Below are positions 1 to 8,776 of a stretch of DNA of 13,459 nucleotides, piece after piece. The stretch is from contig NW_014012099.1 of assembly GCF_000611645.1 (NCBI RefSeq), positions 1 to 13,459 on the forward strand. Reading direction: 5' to 3'. Both the position numbers and the translations under genes were made by a program. The DNA is from Monoraphidium neglectum (lineage: Eukaryota > Chlorophyta > Chlorophyceae > Sphaeropleales > Selenastraceae). The number at the start of each line of letters is the position of its first letter. Within the stretch, counting starts at the first letter, position 1. Below the pieces are notes generated by a model. That model saw only the letters and a list, made by a program, of their open reading frames with translations, was not told where the DNA came from and did not search any database.

Positions 1-165
1 TCGGCTGTGCCCCGCAAACACCCTGAATCACCGAACCCCCCCCCACTTTTCCAAGCTGCTGCCCCCGGGAAGCCCCGAATCTCACCCGAAGCACTCCCCA
101 AACCCCTCAAAAATCCGACTGCTTTCAACGGTCGACCCCCCACGCTCCCTGCCCCCCGCGCCCAC

Positions 166-693
166 CTGCTGCGCCCGTGACCGCTGGCTACCCCACGCCT
201 CCCCGAGTGCGTCCGCGATCGGCTGCCCCGCCTGCGCATACGTCAGCCCCAGCTTGGTGGTCCCGGATTTCAGCTGTGCGAGAAGCTCCCGGGCAACTAC
301 CAGCTTAGCGGCGTCTTCCACGTCCCGGCTGCCGCCCCAGATCTAAGGGCGGCGGTAAGGGGGGTTGGGTTGGCGTGTGGGGTGCTCTTGTTTGGGGGGA
401 AAGAGACAGAGCGTGCGTCTGCATGTTTGCGGCATGCATGCGCGCGACGTGCCTCTGCAGCGGCCGAGGCGCACGCGACGCCTTGCGAAAAGCAGCCGCG
501 CCGTCGCCAGAGTGAATGCCGAGATGGGCGACCGCGGCACGGCTGACGGGCCCAGGGGGCCCCGAATCGCAGGCGCGGGCGCGCCCGCGTATGCAAGCGC
601 TCTGTCAGCCCCGCCGGCGGCGCGCACCTTCTCCGCGGCGACGCCATACGCGTTATAGTTCATACAGGCAATAACCAATCCGGCCTCGCGCCG
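166..693 (-). CDS. Two exons of an unrecognised intron-containing gene (partial)
   Basis: Two minus-strand exons fit together in phase 0. The upstream exon, 693 to 628, is 22 codons. It follows a CTGCAG acceptor and ends GAGAAG before a GTGCGC donor; it reads ...GLVIACMNYNAYGVAAEK. The next exon, 342 to 166, is 59 codons. It follows a pyrimidine-rich tract ending CCCTTAG and ends CAGCAG before GTGGGC; it begins IWGGSRDVEDAAKLVVAREL and continues through KLGLTYAQAGQPIADALGEAW. The second exon is a likely amphipathic helical segment with no Cys and no membrane span. I do not recognise the family and assign no function. The start codon and earlier exons are not identified, and the 3' part lies beyond the left edge, so the gene is partial at both ends. 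Codon use (GCC, CTG, AAG, GGC) supports coding. The exon calls rest on frame and splice sites only. Confidence 0.45.
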
Positions 694-699
694 CTGCAG

Positions 700-1725
700 C
701 GCTCGCTGCCCTCGCCACTTCGCCGGGGCCGCCCCCGTTCCGCTCTGCGCCGCTCCCGCTGTGGATGGGCGTGCGGGCTGTGCGCTGCTGCAGCTGCAGC
801 TTGCGTGGGTGCTGGCTGCGGGCGCCCTGCTTGTGGGCAGATTTTCAGTTCGGGGAGCAAAGTGCATTGAGGGAGGAGGCGGAAGGACCGGTTGAAGTGC
901 CCGTTGCTGCTGCGCCAGTGCTGCGCCGATGCGATCCGCATGGTGGGTGGGTGCAGCGCAGCCAAAGTGCCGCTGCACAAGATCCGCGACCACATGGCCG
1001 ACCGTACCTCTACCAGCGAGTCGCGTAGATTTTCGAATCCGTCTCCAAAAGTAACAGCGCAGCCACGTCGCTTTGTTCGTCCTCAGCACGTCATGGGATA
1101 CGTGTGGTGCGATCTGTAGCCGCCGAAAGCGAATGCGTCAAAAAGTCCAGCTGTGTATTATATCGTGAGTCACTTGATTACACTAGCAGCTTTGATCTGT
1201 TGGACGGGCGACACGCGAGAAAAGTTCGGCTTCGCGAGAGCTGACCGACAGGAATGGAATGGCAGCTTGTGGACGATGTTCTACGGCAGCTTTTTCACTC
1301 TCTCGTCTGACCCGTTGTGGTCTCACATGAGCAGCCCAAGCTCTGTATGATGGGGGGCACTTCTGCCGGCGTTGCGCGACCAGGCTCTGCACTGCTGCTA
1401 TAGACAATACATCTACTGCCAGTCGCATTCATGCACCACATCATGAAAGGGATCCACCAGAGTATGAAAGGGATCCACCAGGACCTGCAAGGGGCGCAGC
1501 ATGTTCATGTGGAGTGCTATCTCCTGCATGGATGTCGCGGTCCATGTGGGCCAACGAGTGACAGTTACGCCGGTGGATTACACGCCTACCTGCAGTTGAC
1601 ATTCTCACTCACACGCGCTCACGGATCCGGGCCCCCATCCATCTGAACAGCCGTAATTGAAAAAGTTGCCAACTCTAGCTGCTGCATTCAGCATCACATG
1701 AGTCATGCAGCACTGAGCCAAGCAA
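700..1725. other. About 1 kb with no supported gene
   Basis: Open frames exist on both strands, the longest on the minus strand across 343-1089. They are Arg/Ala/Pro-rich in the manner of GC-rich noncoding DNA and show no recognisable motif. Earlier exons of the minus-strand gene at 166-693 may lie here, but I could not place them. The only clear structure is a short tandem duplication at 1443-1482. Confidence 0.4.
1443..1482 (+). repeat. 21-bp tandem duplication
   Basis: The 18-mer ATGAAAGGGATCCACCAG occurs twice in tandem with a 21-bp period (starts at 1443 and 1464). The copies are exact over the 18-mer, so the duplication is recent. The period is a multiple of three and stays open in one plus-strand frame, but nothing else supports coding. 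Confidence 0.85.
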
Positions 1726-2325
1726 CTAACATCTCCACATGGAGATCCGCAACGCTTTTCGGTGGCACCAATGGAGCTCATTGATTGTGGATGTGATTCG
1801 AGGTGTGCATTTTAGATCACAGAGCACACAGTGCGTGAGGTGGTGTGCTGACAGGCGATGTGTTCGTAGGCAGTCTGCAAATGTCCAGAAGTCATATGGA
1901 ATCCTGGGAGTGCAGGGCCCATAACACCCTCCTGCCGTGGTCCATTGCATGAATCGCTGCCAGGCAAACAACCCGCCAGACATTGGGGTTGTTGACCCCA
2001 GGCGGCGGTTGGCACAGCCAGACATGTCGGCATTGTAGTTGTCCAGCTGATGCAGGTACGGCAGTCGCTGCTGGATGGCAGCACGCACACCGCACGTCGT
2101 TGGGCAGTTCCAGTAAACATGGCGCCGTCCTGGCCTGAGGCCGCCTGTGCCGCACGCACATGCTTCGTTGTGGTGCATGCGTTCAGGAGTACGGCAGCCA
2201 TCATGAGCCAACAACCAGCAGGATTCTTTGTGCCGGTCCTCCCACTTCAGCTCCCAAAGGTACTTGACATAAAGTAGCTGCTGCTTGATTGCATCAGCTG
2301 CAGGCGCTGATGAGCTGCCTGCAAA
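1726..2325 (-). pseudogene. Decayed retrotransposon C-terminal region (zinc-knuckle-like)
   Basis: Read on the minus strand, one frame from about 2325 gives a basic/aromatic stretch (AIKQQLLYVKYLWELKWEDR) and then ACACG...GRRHVYWNCP, followed by RAAIQQRL. The CxCG...RHxxWxCP pattern is the Cys/His motif found near the C-terminus of many algal and plant non-LTR retroelement polyproteins, after the reverse transcriptase/RNase H part. Sequence resembling the continuation (HVWLCQPPPGV, VWRVVCLAAIHAMDHGRR) lies in a different frame, spanning about 2050 to 1892, so at least one frameshift separates the two. Upstream, the frame meets a TAG near 2330. No reverse transcriptase motif such as YADD remains, so this is a 5'-truncated, inactive copy. 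The exact family is inferred from motif style. Confidence 0.55.
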
Positions 2326-2376
2326 AGCGTGCTAGGTGAATTTCTGCCGCGTTGCGCTGCGCAATTGGCGCAGCTC

Positions 2377-2440
2377 TGCGACACTGTGACTGCCTTGACA
2401 CTGCGGCAGCCTTGACTGCGACACGGCGGCAGCCTTGACT
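2377..2440 (+). repeat. Short imperfect tandem repeat
   Basis: Three units share the core GGCAGCCTTGAC or a variant. Unit 1 is 2377-2399 (23 bp, starts TGCGACAC, ends GCCTTGAC). Unit 2 is a 17-bp shortened form at 2400-2416. Unit 3 is 2417-2439 (23 bp). No coding role is visible. Confidence 0.7.
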
Positions 2441-2586
2441 GTCAAACTGCCCAATGACGCCTCATAACAACCGTTCACCTTCCATGCATAGTTCCCAGCT
2501 GCCGTGCTTGCCCCCTTTCTAACGTCAGGCAGCGCCGTATGTCAGGAAGAGCTGCTGGCAGATGATTGATGTCCGGCGACTGGAAG

Positions 2587-2605
2587 CTGCTGCTGCAGCT
2601 GCTGC

Positions 2606-2640
<35 letters not shown>

Positions 2641-2666
2641 CAGTTGCTGCTACTGCTGCCAGCTGC
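2587..2666 (+). repeat. Interrupted CTG microsatellite
   Basis: A run of CTG triplets is interrupted by CAG, CTA and GTTG variants and contains an uninterrupted core of about nine CTGs. It lies in the otherwise gene-free interval 2340-3138, which also holds AT-rich stretches such as TATATAATA near 3027. No gene could be supported there. Confidence 0.85.
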
Positions 2667-3138
2667 TCAGCGTGTCCTAGCAGCACGCAGTAGTTGCATT
2701 GGGTTTAAATATGCATAAATTCATCGTAGAATTTTCGTCCGCACTTGAGTGGTAGCTGGCCGTGTTGTGCAAACGCAATTAATGCCCATCATCACTGTGG
2801 CCTCTCAACTGGCAGCATGCACTGGCATGCACCGGCACCACAACAAGAAGTTCAAATAAGTACAGGATGATTGAGACACCTTGAAGTATAACAAGTTGTG
2901 TATTTGTGTACATGAGAGGCACTGGACATACAGCAAACACTTCAGGCAACGGTGCTGGCTTTGGTGCAGAGAAACACAATCAGGGGTGTTGGAACGGCAT
3001 GGTTCAGAGGCAAAATGGTCCTGAATGTATATAATACTATCCATGAACTATTCTTAAGCAACCAACCATTCCCCCATGCACTGCCGTGCCAAAGCAAGCA
3101 AGGGATCAACGTGCGCAAACCCACTCCTCCTTAGGCGG

Positions 3139-4336
3139 CTATGGGCTGCGCCACCTGAGCGTTGCCAGCAAATGCATGATGACTGCGCTAGGCACCAGCA
3201 CAGCCTTGTGCGCAAGCTCGTCGCGGCCCACGGTAATAGCAATCAGCCTCCCGGTCTCAACCGAGAAGCAGCCGCCACTCAAGTCCCCGGTGCCAGAGAG
3301 CATGTCTCCCCGAATGTGGGAGAGGCTGTCCAGCTCCGTCGCGCTGATGATGCCGTGGCTAATGGAGCTGCTGTCGGCCTGCGCCTGGGCGGACTGCCCG
3401 TGAAGGTAGTAGCGATCGCCGGGCGACAGGGCGACGTCCAGGACTGGCGCAGCCAACTCTTCGTCGACCTGATGGCGGCGCGGCAGGTGGGAGGCGGCAG
3501 CAGTTGGGCCGGATAACCGCATGTCCGCTGCTGGCTATGGTTCCTTGCTTGGTTGCACCCTGCGCCTAAGGGCACACCATGCGCCTGTGGGTCGCATCAG
3601 CCATAAATCGCAACACGTAGGCCAGTAGGTGTCGCAACACCATCCCACTCGTACCACATGCACAGAGGCAGCGTTTGATGATGTGCCGCCGCTGGCACAA
3701 GTTTGGGATGCGTGCAGACACGCGGGCATGGCAAGAAAGAACCAAAGGATGCATGTGCACATGCTCACCACATACGCACACGCGGACTCACATGGAACCA
3801 CCCAAGAATAACATGGTCGGGGTTGGAGGGGTTTATCCGGGGTTTCACCCCACACACCTCGAGGATCACGACGTCGCTAGGGGCGTCGACCAGAGCGACC
3901 CTCGAAGACACCATGCGCCGCCGGTCGCCGTCCCGTTGGTGCACCGACACCTGCGCGTCAAATTCCGTGAGGTGGAGACAACCCATTGGAACGCACCACT
4001 TGGATGGTTCAGGCCAAAGGGCTGCGCAAAGGTGGGGCGAGGATTGCGCGCTGCGCGTGACCTATCTGTCCCATGCGTGATCCGCAGATCGGGGCAATCC
4101 GTGAGCGTGCCGGAGCTCACAGCAAGCGCCGCACGTGCTGCCCCCACACACCTTGATTTCTTGGCCGATCGCCCACTCATTGTGGGGCTTGTGCGCAAAG
4201 GTCGCGAAATGGTGAGGGCCGACTACCGTAGCCGCCTCCCCGGCCACTTCCTTGCCACCAGAGTCCTTCACGCTGAGGTGGGCGGCGTACTTGGCGGAGC
4301 ACGTGCAGCGGCGCTTGATCACGGCCTCGACAGATT
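3139..4336 (-). CDS. Trypsin-like serine protease, catalytic exons
   Basis: Three minus-strand exons together read as a trypsin-like (chymotrypsin-fold, PA clan) peptidase domain: 4336-4152, 3950-3858 and 3468-3139. Donors are AAG|GTGTGTG and GAG|GTGTGTG; acceptors are GACGCGCAG|GTG and CGCCATCAG|GTC. Both internal introns are phase 0. Motifs in order: VVGPHHFATFAH, matching the region around the catalytic His; APSDVVILE, matching the catalytic Asp segment (compare DLALLKV in Deg/HtrA); PGDRYYLHGQS and SHGIIS, typical of the second barrel; TGDLSGGCF around the catalytic Ser; then GRLIAITVG and a C-terminal helix ending at a stop (3141-3139). If joined to the ATG exon at 6306-6120 the protein is 264 residues, with His111, Asp150 and Ser219. 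No PDZ domain, signal peptide or membrane segment is seen, so a soluble protein is inferred. The serine loop is odd: usual G-D/N-S-G-G is D-L-S-G-G, so the residue before Ser is Leu. Substrate is unknown. Confidence 0.75.
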
Positions 4337-4620
4337 CTGAGTGCGGGTCATGAATTGATCACGCGACTCGCACACTCAGCTGTAGCAAGCCCACACAGTG
4401 GCATTTGTGGCAGGGCGTAATGCAATGCATGCCTGATTTGAGCCCTGCAGTTGGTGCTGCAGAACTCTGTGCTGCTCACATGGTTGTTCAGAAATGTGGG
4501 TTTTACAGATGGGTCGTGCATAACTCCACAACAGAGTTTGAGGCTTGGCATGTCATGTTCTAGTGTCAGTGCCTCGTGTACGCCATGTGCGCAAACCAGC
4601 CGCGCGAATGGCAATCAGGG

Positions 4621-4724
4621 CTGTTGCTGCATTGATTCATGGCTGCACCACAAGCAACTACCCGGTGATGTATGCAGGTTGGCAGCATCGCTACAAGCAC
4701 CACTGCAAAACCACGCGTGACTCA

Positions 4725-4735
<11 letters not shown>
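4621..4735 (+). repeat. Diverged duplicated repeat, copy 1
   Basis: This segment (TTGCTGCATTGATTCATGGC ... CACAAGCAACTACC ... GGCAGCATCGC ... CTCACCTGCTGCTG) aligns along its length with 5143-5258 (CTGCTGCATGGATTCACAGC ... CACAAGCAATGGC ... GGCAGCATCTCACCTGCTGCTG). Both copies have the same order and orientation, about 520 bp apart. It runs directly into the (CTG)19 array. Confidence 0.7.

Positions 4736-4782
<47 letters not shown>
4726..4782 (+). repeat. (CTG)19 microsatellite
   Basis: Nineteen perfect CTG triplets, 57 nt. On the minus strand this is (CAG)19 followed at once by GTGAGT, a consensus 5' splice site. The array could therefore be spliced in as a polyglutamine-type exon end, though nothing else supports an exon here. 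Confidence 0.95.
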
Positions 4783-4788
<6 letters not shown>

Positions 4789-5142
4789 TGGGACGATGGA
4801 GGAAGCCTAGGCGGGAGCCATGGAAGGTAGAGAGAAGGGCGCAAACGGAAGGTCAAGCAGCCTTGCAGGCACAAGACGAGGCATGCAGCTCGACTGCGGG
4901 GCTGCAGAGCTGCCTGCTGCTCTGCAACCGCCCCAGCATGCCTCATAACAGTGCTCCGCAAGCTTGCTGTGAGCAGGCCCCGGTGAAGCGTCATGCCCTT
5001 GCTTGTTGCAAAGACGATCAGCAGATGATTAGCAAGTTTGCTAGCTGACTGGATGCATGCAATGCACTGCAACTGGAAGGGGCGAATTGGTAGCTGCGTG
5101 GCATGTTGCACATGGTGGTGCATGCGGTTGCTATTGACAACT

Positions 5143-5258
5143 GGGACTGCTGCTGCATGGATTCACAGCTGCTCCACAAGCAATGGCTGGAGATACAGGG
5201 TCTGCAGGCTTGTCACCAGCAACATCGCAAACCCTGGCAGCATCTCACCTGCTGCTGT
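5143..5258 (+). repeat. Diverged duplicated repeat, copy 2
   Basis: This is the partner of 4621-4735. It ends in the same CTCACCTGCTGCTG, but with only three CTG triplets before TGG. The unexpanded state here suggests that the 19-unit array in copy 1 grew after duplication. Confidence 0.7.
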
Positions 5259-6119
5259 GGATCATTTAAAGAGGCCCAAGAAACAAACGTGAAGAGAAGA
5301 TGCGATGAGAGGGCAGGGTGTGAGGACAGCCAGGAGGTGGTGGAGCAAAACATGTGTGAAAAGAACAAAGATGGGACGGGCATGGATGCAGAGCGTCATC
5401 AGCATCATTCATTCTCTATGCCGGCAGCAGTATGCGGGTGGTGTCGTCAGCATGGACAATCGGGATACATGGATGAGGAATTGAGCACACAACACCCGTG
5501 CTTGAAGAGGTATTGCCCACAATGCTCGGTGGCGCATTGTCTGTGCTTCCAAGGTGCAGCTGAGTCTTCAATTCAAGTTAGCACTGATCATCGTCCCCAA
5601 CCACGCAGCAACACTGCTGTGGCCAACCACATTAACCCCGAGTCCCAGCCAGTTAGCCGGAGGCCGCAGCCAGTTGTATGAATTGTACCATTCCATGAAG
5701 CTCACCTGAGTCTGCTGCTCCCGTGCCTGGATAGCAGCGAGGGCCGGGTGGTGACGATGCACAGTGGCCAATGGCAGCACGGGCGCAGGAGGACAGGAAT
5801 TCAGCAGGTGACGGCGCACAGTGTGCGCCAAGGACAATGATTGAGGTGTGGCGAGGAAGCAGAGTATGCCAGCAGTGTCAACACATGCATTCTGAAGTCA
5901 AATAGAGGCAACCTGTGGCCAGGTGCACACCTGCTGCAAGCTGTGCACACAGCTGCAGGGTGTGAGGCACGGCCACGGAACTGCTACTGCTCGTGCTCAT
6001 TCCAGCCCTCGCCAAGCCTCCACACACGGGTATTGACCAAAAGTTCACTCACAGTAAGACGAGCACCCCCAAAACATTGCCGGCTGCAACCTCGGGTCGG
6101 CATATCCCAGGCAACCCAC

Positions 6120-6306
6120 CGTCACCAATGAGTGCAATGATCATGGCCCGCTTGAGGCTGTCCGTCTTGAGCACTAGCCAATCTGCCGTGCCGGCATCCA
6201 TCTTGTGAATGGCCTTGAACGCAGCAGCCTTGAAGTCATCATCGCGATCCTTAAACAGGAGGTCCATGGCCTGCAACAGCATCTGCTTGGGCCCCGGCGC
6301 AGCCAT
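6120..6306 (-). CDS. Probable first exon of the trypsin-like protease
   Basis: An ATG at 6306-6304 lies in a favourable context (ACCATGG), with an in-frame TGA two codons upstream and no acceptor AG between them, so it should be a true start. The exon reads MAAPGPKQMLLQAMDLLFKD..., then AAFKAIHKMDAGTADWLVL and KRAMIIALIGD. It ends at GGTGACG|GTGGGT in phase 1 (ATTG|GTGACG is an alternative). The next convincing coding exon, at 4336, has a phase-1 acceptor (CACTCAG|AATCTG). Joining them completes a Glu codon and gives ...ALIGDESVEAVIKRR... with no break. The four-exon model, complement(3139..3468, 3858..3950, 4152..4336, 6120..6306), totals 795 nt, exactly 265 codons including the stop. The N-terminus has no signal peptide and no domain I recognise. 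The alternative is a separate small gene whose later exons I have missed. Confidence 0.5.
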
Positions 6307-8776
6307 GGTTCAGCCCCCCTTCACGAGCCTGCTCCTGTCGCGCGACAGGCAGCAGGCGGCTTGAGCTGCTGAAGGATCACAGCTGCAGGTGTTGTCAAAC
6401 ACAGGCTGAGGGTGGGGTTGCACCCCTGATGAGATATTGAATCAATGCAGTCAAACTCTGACTGGCTGCAGGCCGCCGCACACGCCAAGGTGGCAGAGGA
6501 ACACGTCGACCACCCTGCTGCAGCATGCAGCGGCGCACCAACCCGGACTGCGCTTTCACCTAGCTGCAACTGGGCGACCGTCGGCCTCCTCCTGGGACAG
6601 GTTGCAGCGCAACATACGGACAGGTGTGGCAGAGAATGAAAGGGCGCCAGTAGCACAGTGGTATCACCGAAAGGGCCTAAGCAGTGCACAGCCTGGCAAA
6701 GCTTGGAGACTGTGCAAGTGACTAATAAAACCCAGCAATTGTCGCTGCAAGAGCTGCGGCCTGCTGATGAAGACACGTTTAGGGCAATTACCTGAGATTG
6801 CTGGCGGCTCCAGCTCCGAACACGGAGAAATGGCAAAGCTGGAGCGCGGTTGAGGTGCAAACATCACATGCAATGCGCACTTGACATATATGTTTGTATA
6901 TTCAAAACCATACAACGGCAACAAACTGTTTTGTGGTACGGTATTGCTGGTGCTGGGCCCCGTGCCTCCTTGCTGAGTGCCTTGCAGCTGCTGTTGCTGC
7001 ACAACAGCAGCTGCACTTTTGGCGGGCAGCAGCTACAATAGTAGGAGCTGCTTGATTTGCACCCAGCGAAACAATAGCCCGCCACGAAGCGTGGCTTGAG
7101 CAAAGAAGATACCAGACAAGGCTATGCACACACAAAACCAGCCAGCCAGCAGGAAGGATGCATGAATAGCACATACCATGGGCAGGCAGGAAAGCAGTCA
7201 CAATGGATGGATAATAGCACAGGCAGAGCACGCAGGTGCCAGGCAGGAGACAGGTACTGTCAGACAGCTTGATTCAGCAGGTCTGGGTGGTACAGGACAA
7301 GACAATATTAGCAGAGGACATAACAGAGGGTACAGCGGAGGAAGCAGAACAGGGAGGTGCAGAGGCCCTTTGCGGCACCGTGGTGCGGCGAGGAACGGCG
7401 CGCGCTGCGTCTTTGGAGATGGGTTTTGGGGAGCGCGCCGCTGGGCGATGGGGTCGGGGGTAGGATGCGGGGCGCCTGCCGTGTGTTTGTGCGTGGGTGC
7501 CTGCCGCATGGTGACAGCTAGCTTAAAAATCAATCCCTCGTGCGGCCATCAGGACGTACTGCTACTGTGAACGTGTTGGCTGGTGTTGTCTGCGTTGCAA
7601 CTGGCCACATTTTACGCACCTGCCATGTGCGTAAATTGTGCGTGAGTGCGGGTCGAAGCTGCCAAGCCTGCCGCACTCCAGCATCGAATGAGACGCCCTC
7701 GCTGCACACGTGGCGACAGGGTGGGCACGCAGGGCAGGCAGGCTGGAGCTATAAGTTGCGCGTGACAGGCTGCGGCGAGCAGACATGCAGCGAGCTCATG
7801 CATCACGCGTGGCTGCGGCAGCTCAGCTGGGTGCATGTTGCAAAGGCGGGCCCACCAAAAAAACCAGGCCCGTGTCATGAATTCACCCGGCTTGTGGATT
7901 GAATCTAGCATTGCTGCGGCAGAAATTGTGGGGCCAGGGTTGAGCTGAGCTGACTGATCTGCGACCCCAGCTGCCTGGATTGCTTGCGATCTCGGCTCCA
8001 ATGCATGATATCACAACCCCAAGTAGATAATTGCGCAGGACCCCCACGACCAGCACACGCTGCGCGCAACGGCCGCAGCCGCTCCAAAGAGGGCCACCCA
8101 CCTTTAGACCACGGATGCTACTGCGGCACGGCTGCGCCAAGTCCGGGACCAAACAGGTGCCGAGCCAGGCGGGCGTCATCCGCAGCCAAATGCGTGTGCA
8201 GCCCAGCAGCTGGCCCATCTGCGCGCTCCGCACCTCCTGACATGCGACCATTGCAATCTGTTTCGATGGGTTGTGACCAATCGTCTTGGGCTAGTTGGGC
8301 AATAGCACTAAGCCGCCGGTATCTGACGTCACTGTTGGATGCGCCCATGGCTGCGCTGATTCTCGCCCTCGTTTAGTCTGGCTGCTTGAATGCACACTGC
8401 GCTGCAACCTCACCGGGGCACCATATGCTGGGATTGTATTGCTTCGTAGCTTGATATGGCAGTTGTGAGCTAGTATGGGTAGCTCGAAGGAGAAAATAAT
8501 CGCTCCCGAGGTCTGCCCGCACCCTGAGTCGTAGCCGTCCAGGACACAAGGGCGCATATGCTTGCCAAACAGCAGCCACGCGTTGGCTCATGCCGCGTTT
8601 GCTCATGTCAAGATTCAAACCCTTCAGTCATAACATGCCTATTTATATCATAGAGGCACTGCTTTGTGCCGGCCACAGGCCGTGACAGCTGCGTAGCCGG
8701 TGGCCCCGTGTGTCATTTCGGGGTGGTCAGCACTTGAGAGGACGAAATTCGGTGTGCACCAGCCACGAGTGGCGCT
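6307..8776. other. About 2.5 kb with no supported gene
   Basis: Open frames on both strands (for example 6321-6860 minus, 7540-7902 plus, 7883-8251 minus) lack recognisable motifs, consistent splice structure or convincing starts. Most appear to be GC-driven chance frames. The interval includes purine-rich DNA on the plus strand at about 7140-7370 and a perfect inverted repeat at 7611-7635. A TATA-like stretch (TATTTATATCAT) lies near 8640, upstream of the repeat-protein copy at 8777. The 5' leader and promoter of the minus-strand gene starting at 6306 should lie just to the right of it, but no core element is obvious. Confidence 0.4.
7611..7635. repeat. 9-bp perfect inverted repeat (hairpin)
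   Basis: TTTACGCAC at 7611-7619 and GTGCGTAAA at 7627-7635 are perfect reverse complements around a 7-nt loop. The hairpin is isolated and its function is unknown. No poly-T follows and no gene end is nearby, so I do not call it a terminator. Confidence 0.7.

Larger units (their letters stand above)
4337..6119 (-). other. Proposed large first intron of the protease gene
   Basis: About 1.8 kb between the phase-1 donor at 6119 and the phase-1 acceptor at 4337. It contains a diverged duplicated repeat (4621-4735 and 5143-5258) and a (CTG)19 array. It also has several donor-like CAG|GTGAG sites on the minus strand, at 5706/5705, 5249/5248 and 4726/4725. The site at 5706 would close a 21-nt segment (5726-5706) preceded by a clean pyrimidine-rich CTATCCAG acceptor. 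That could be an optional in-phase microexon, because 21 nt keeps phase 1. Long open frames on either strand here show no recognisable motif. Confidence 0.4.

Noticed and set aside
765..1119. Overlapping open frames on both strands as further exons of the left-edge gene
   Set aside because: I found no donor/acceptor pair in matching phase and no motif to choose one strand over the other.
5103..5681. 192-codon open frame on the plus strand
   Set aside because: It overlaps the duplicated repeat and the proposed intron, has no recognisable motif or plausible start context, and its composition follows the underlying repeats.
6640..6700. tRNA-like GGGCGCCAGTAGCACAGTGG
   Set aside because: Only the D-arm-like part fits; no anticodon or T-arm (GTTCRANNC) could be folded at the right spacing.
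7236..7902. Plus-strand open frames in purine-rich and Cys-containing DNA
   Set aside because: There is no domain pattern, start context or splice logic; the Cys spacing matches no zinc-binding family I know.
8350..8379. ATGGCTGCGCTGATTCTCGC as a signal-peptide exon for the 8777 copy
   Set aside because: The frame stops after nine residues at TAG. The only possible donor is a poor GTTTAG, so the link would be guesswork.
8636..8652. TATTTATATCAT as the promoter of the 8777 copy
   Set aside because: No ATG occurs between it and the repeat-coding region, so its role is unproven; an AT-rich run alone is weak evidence.
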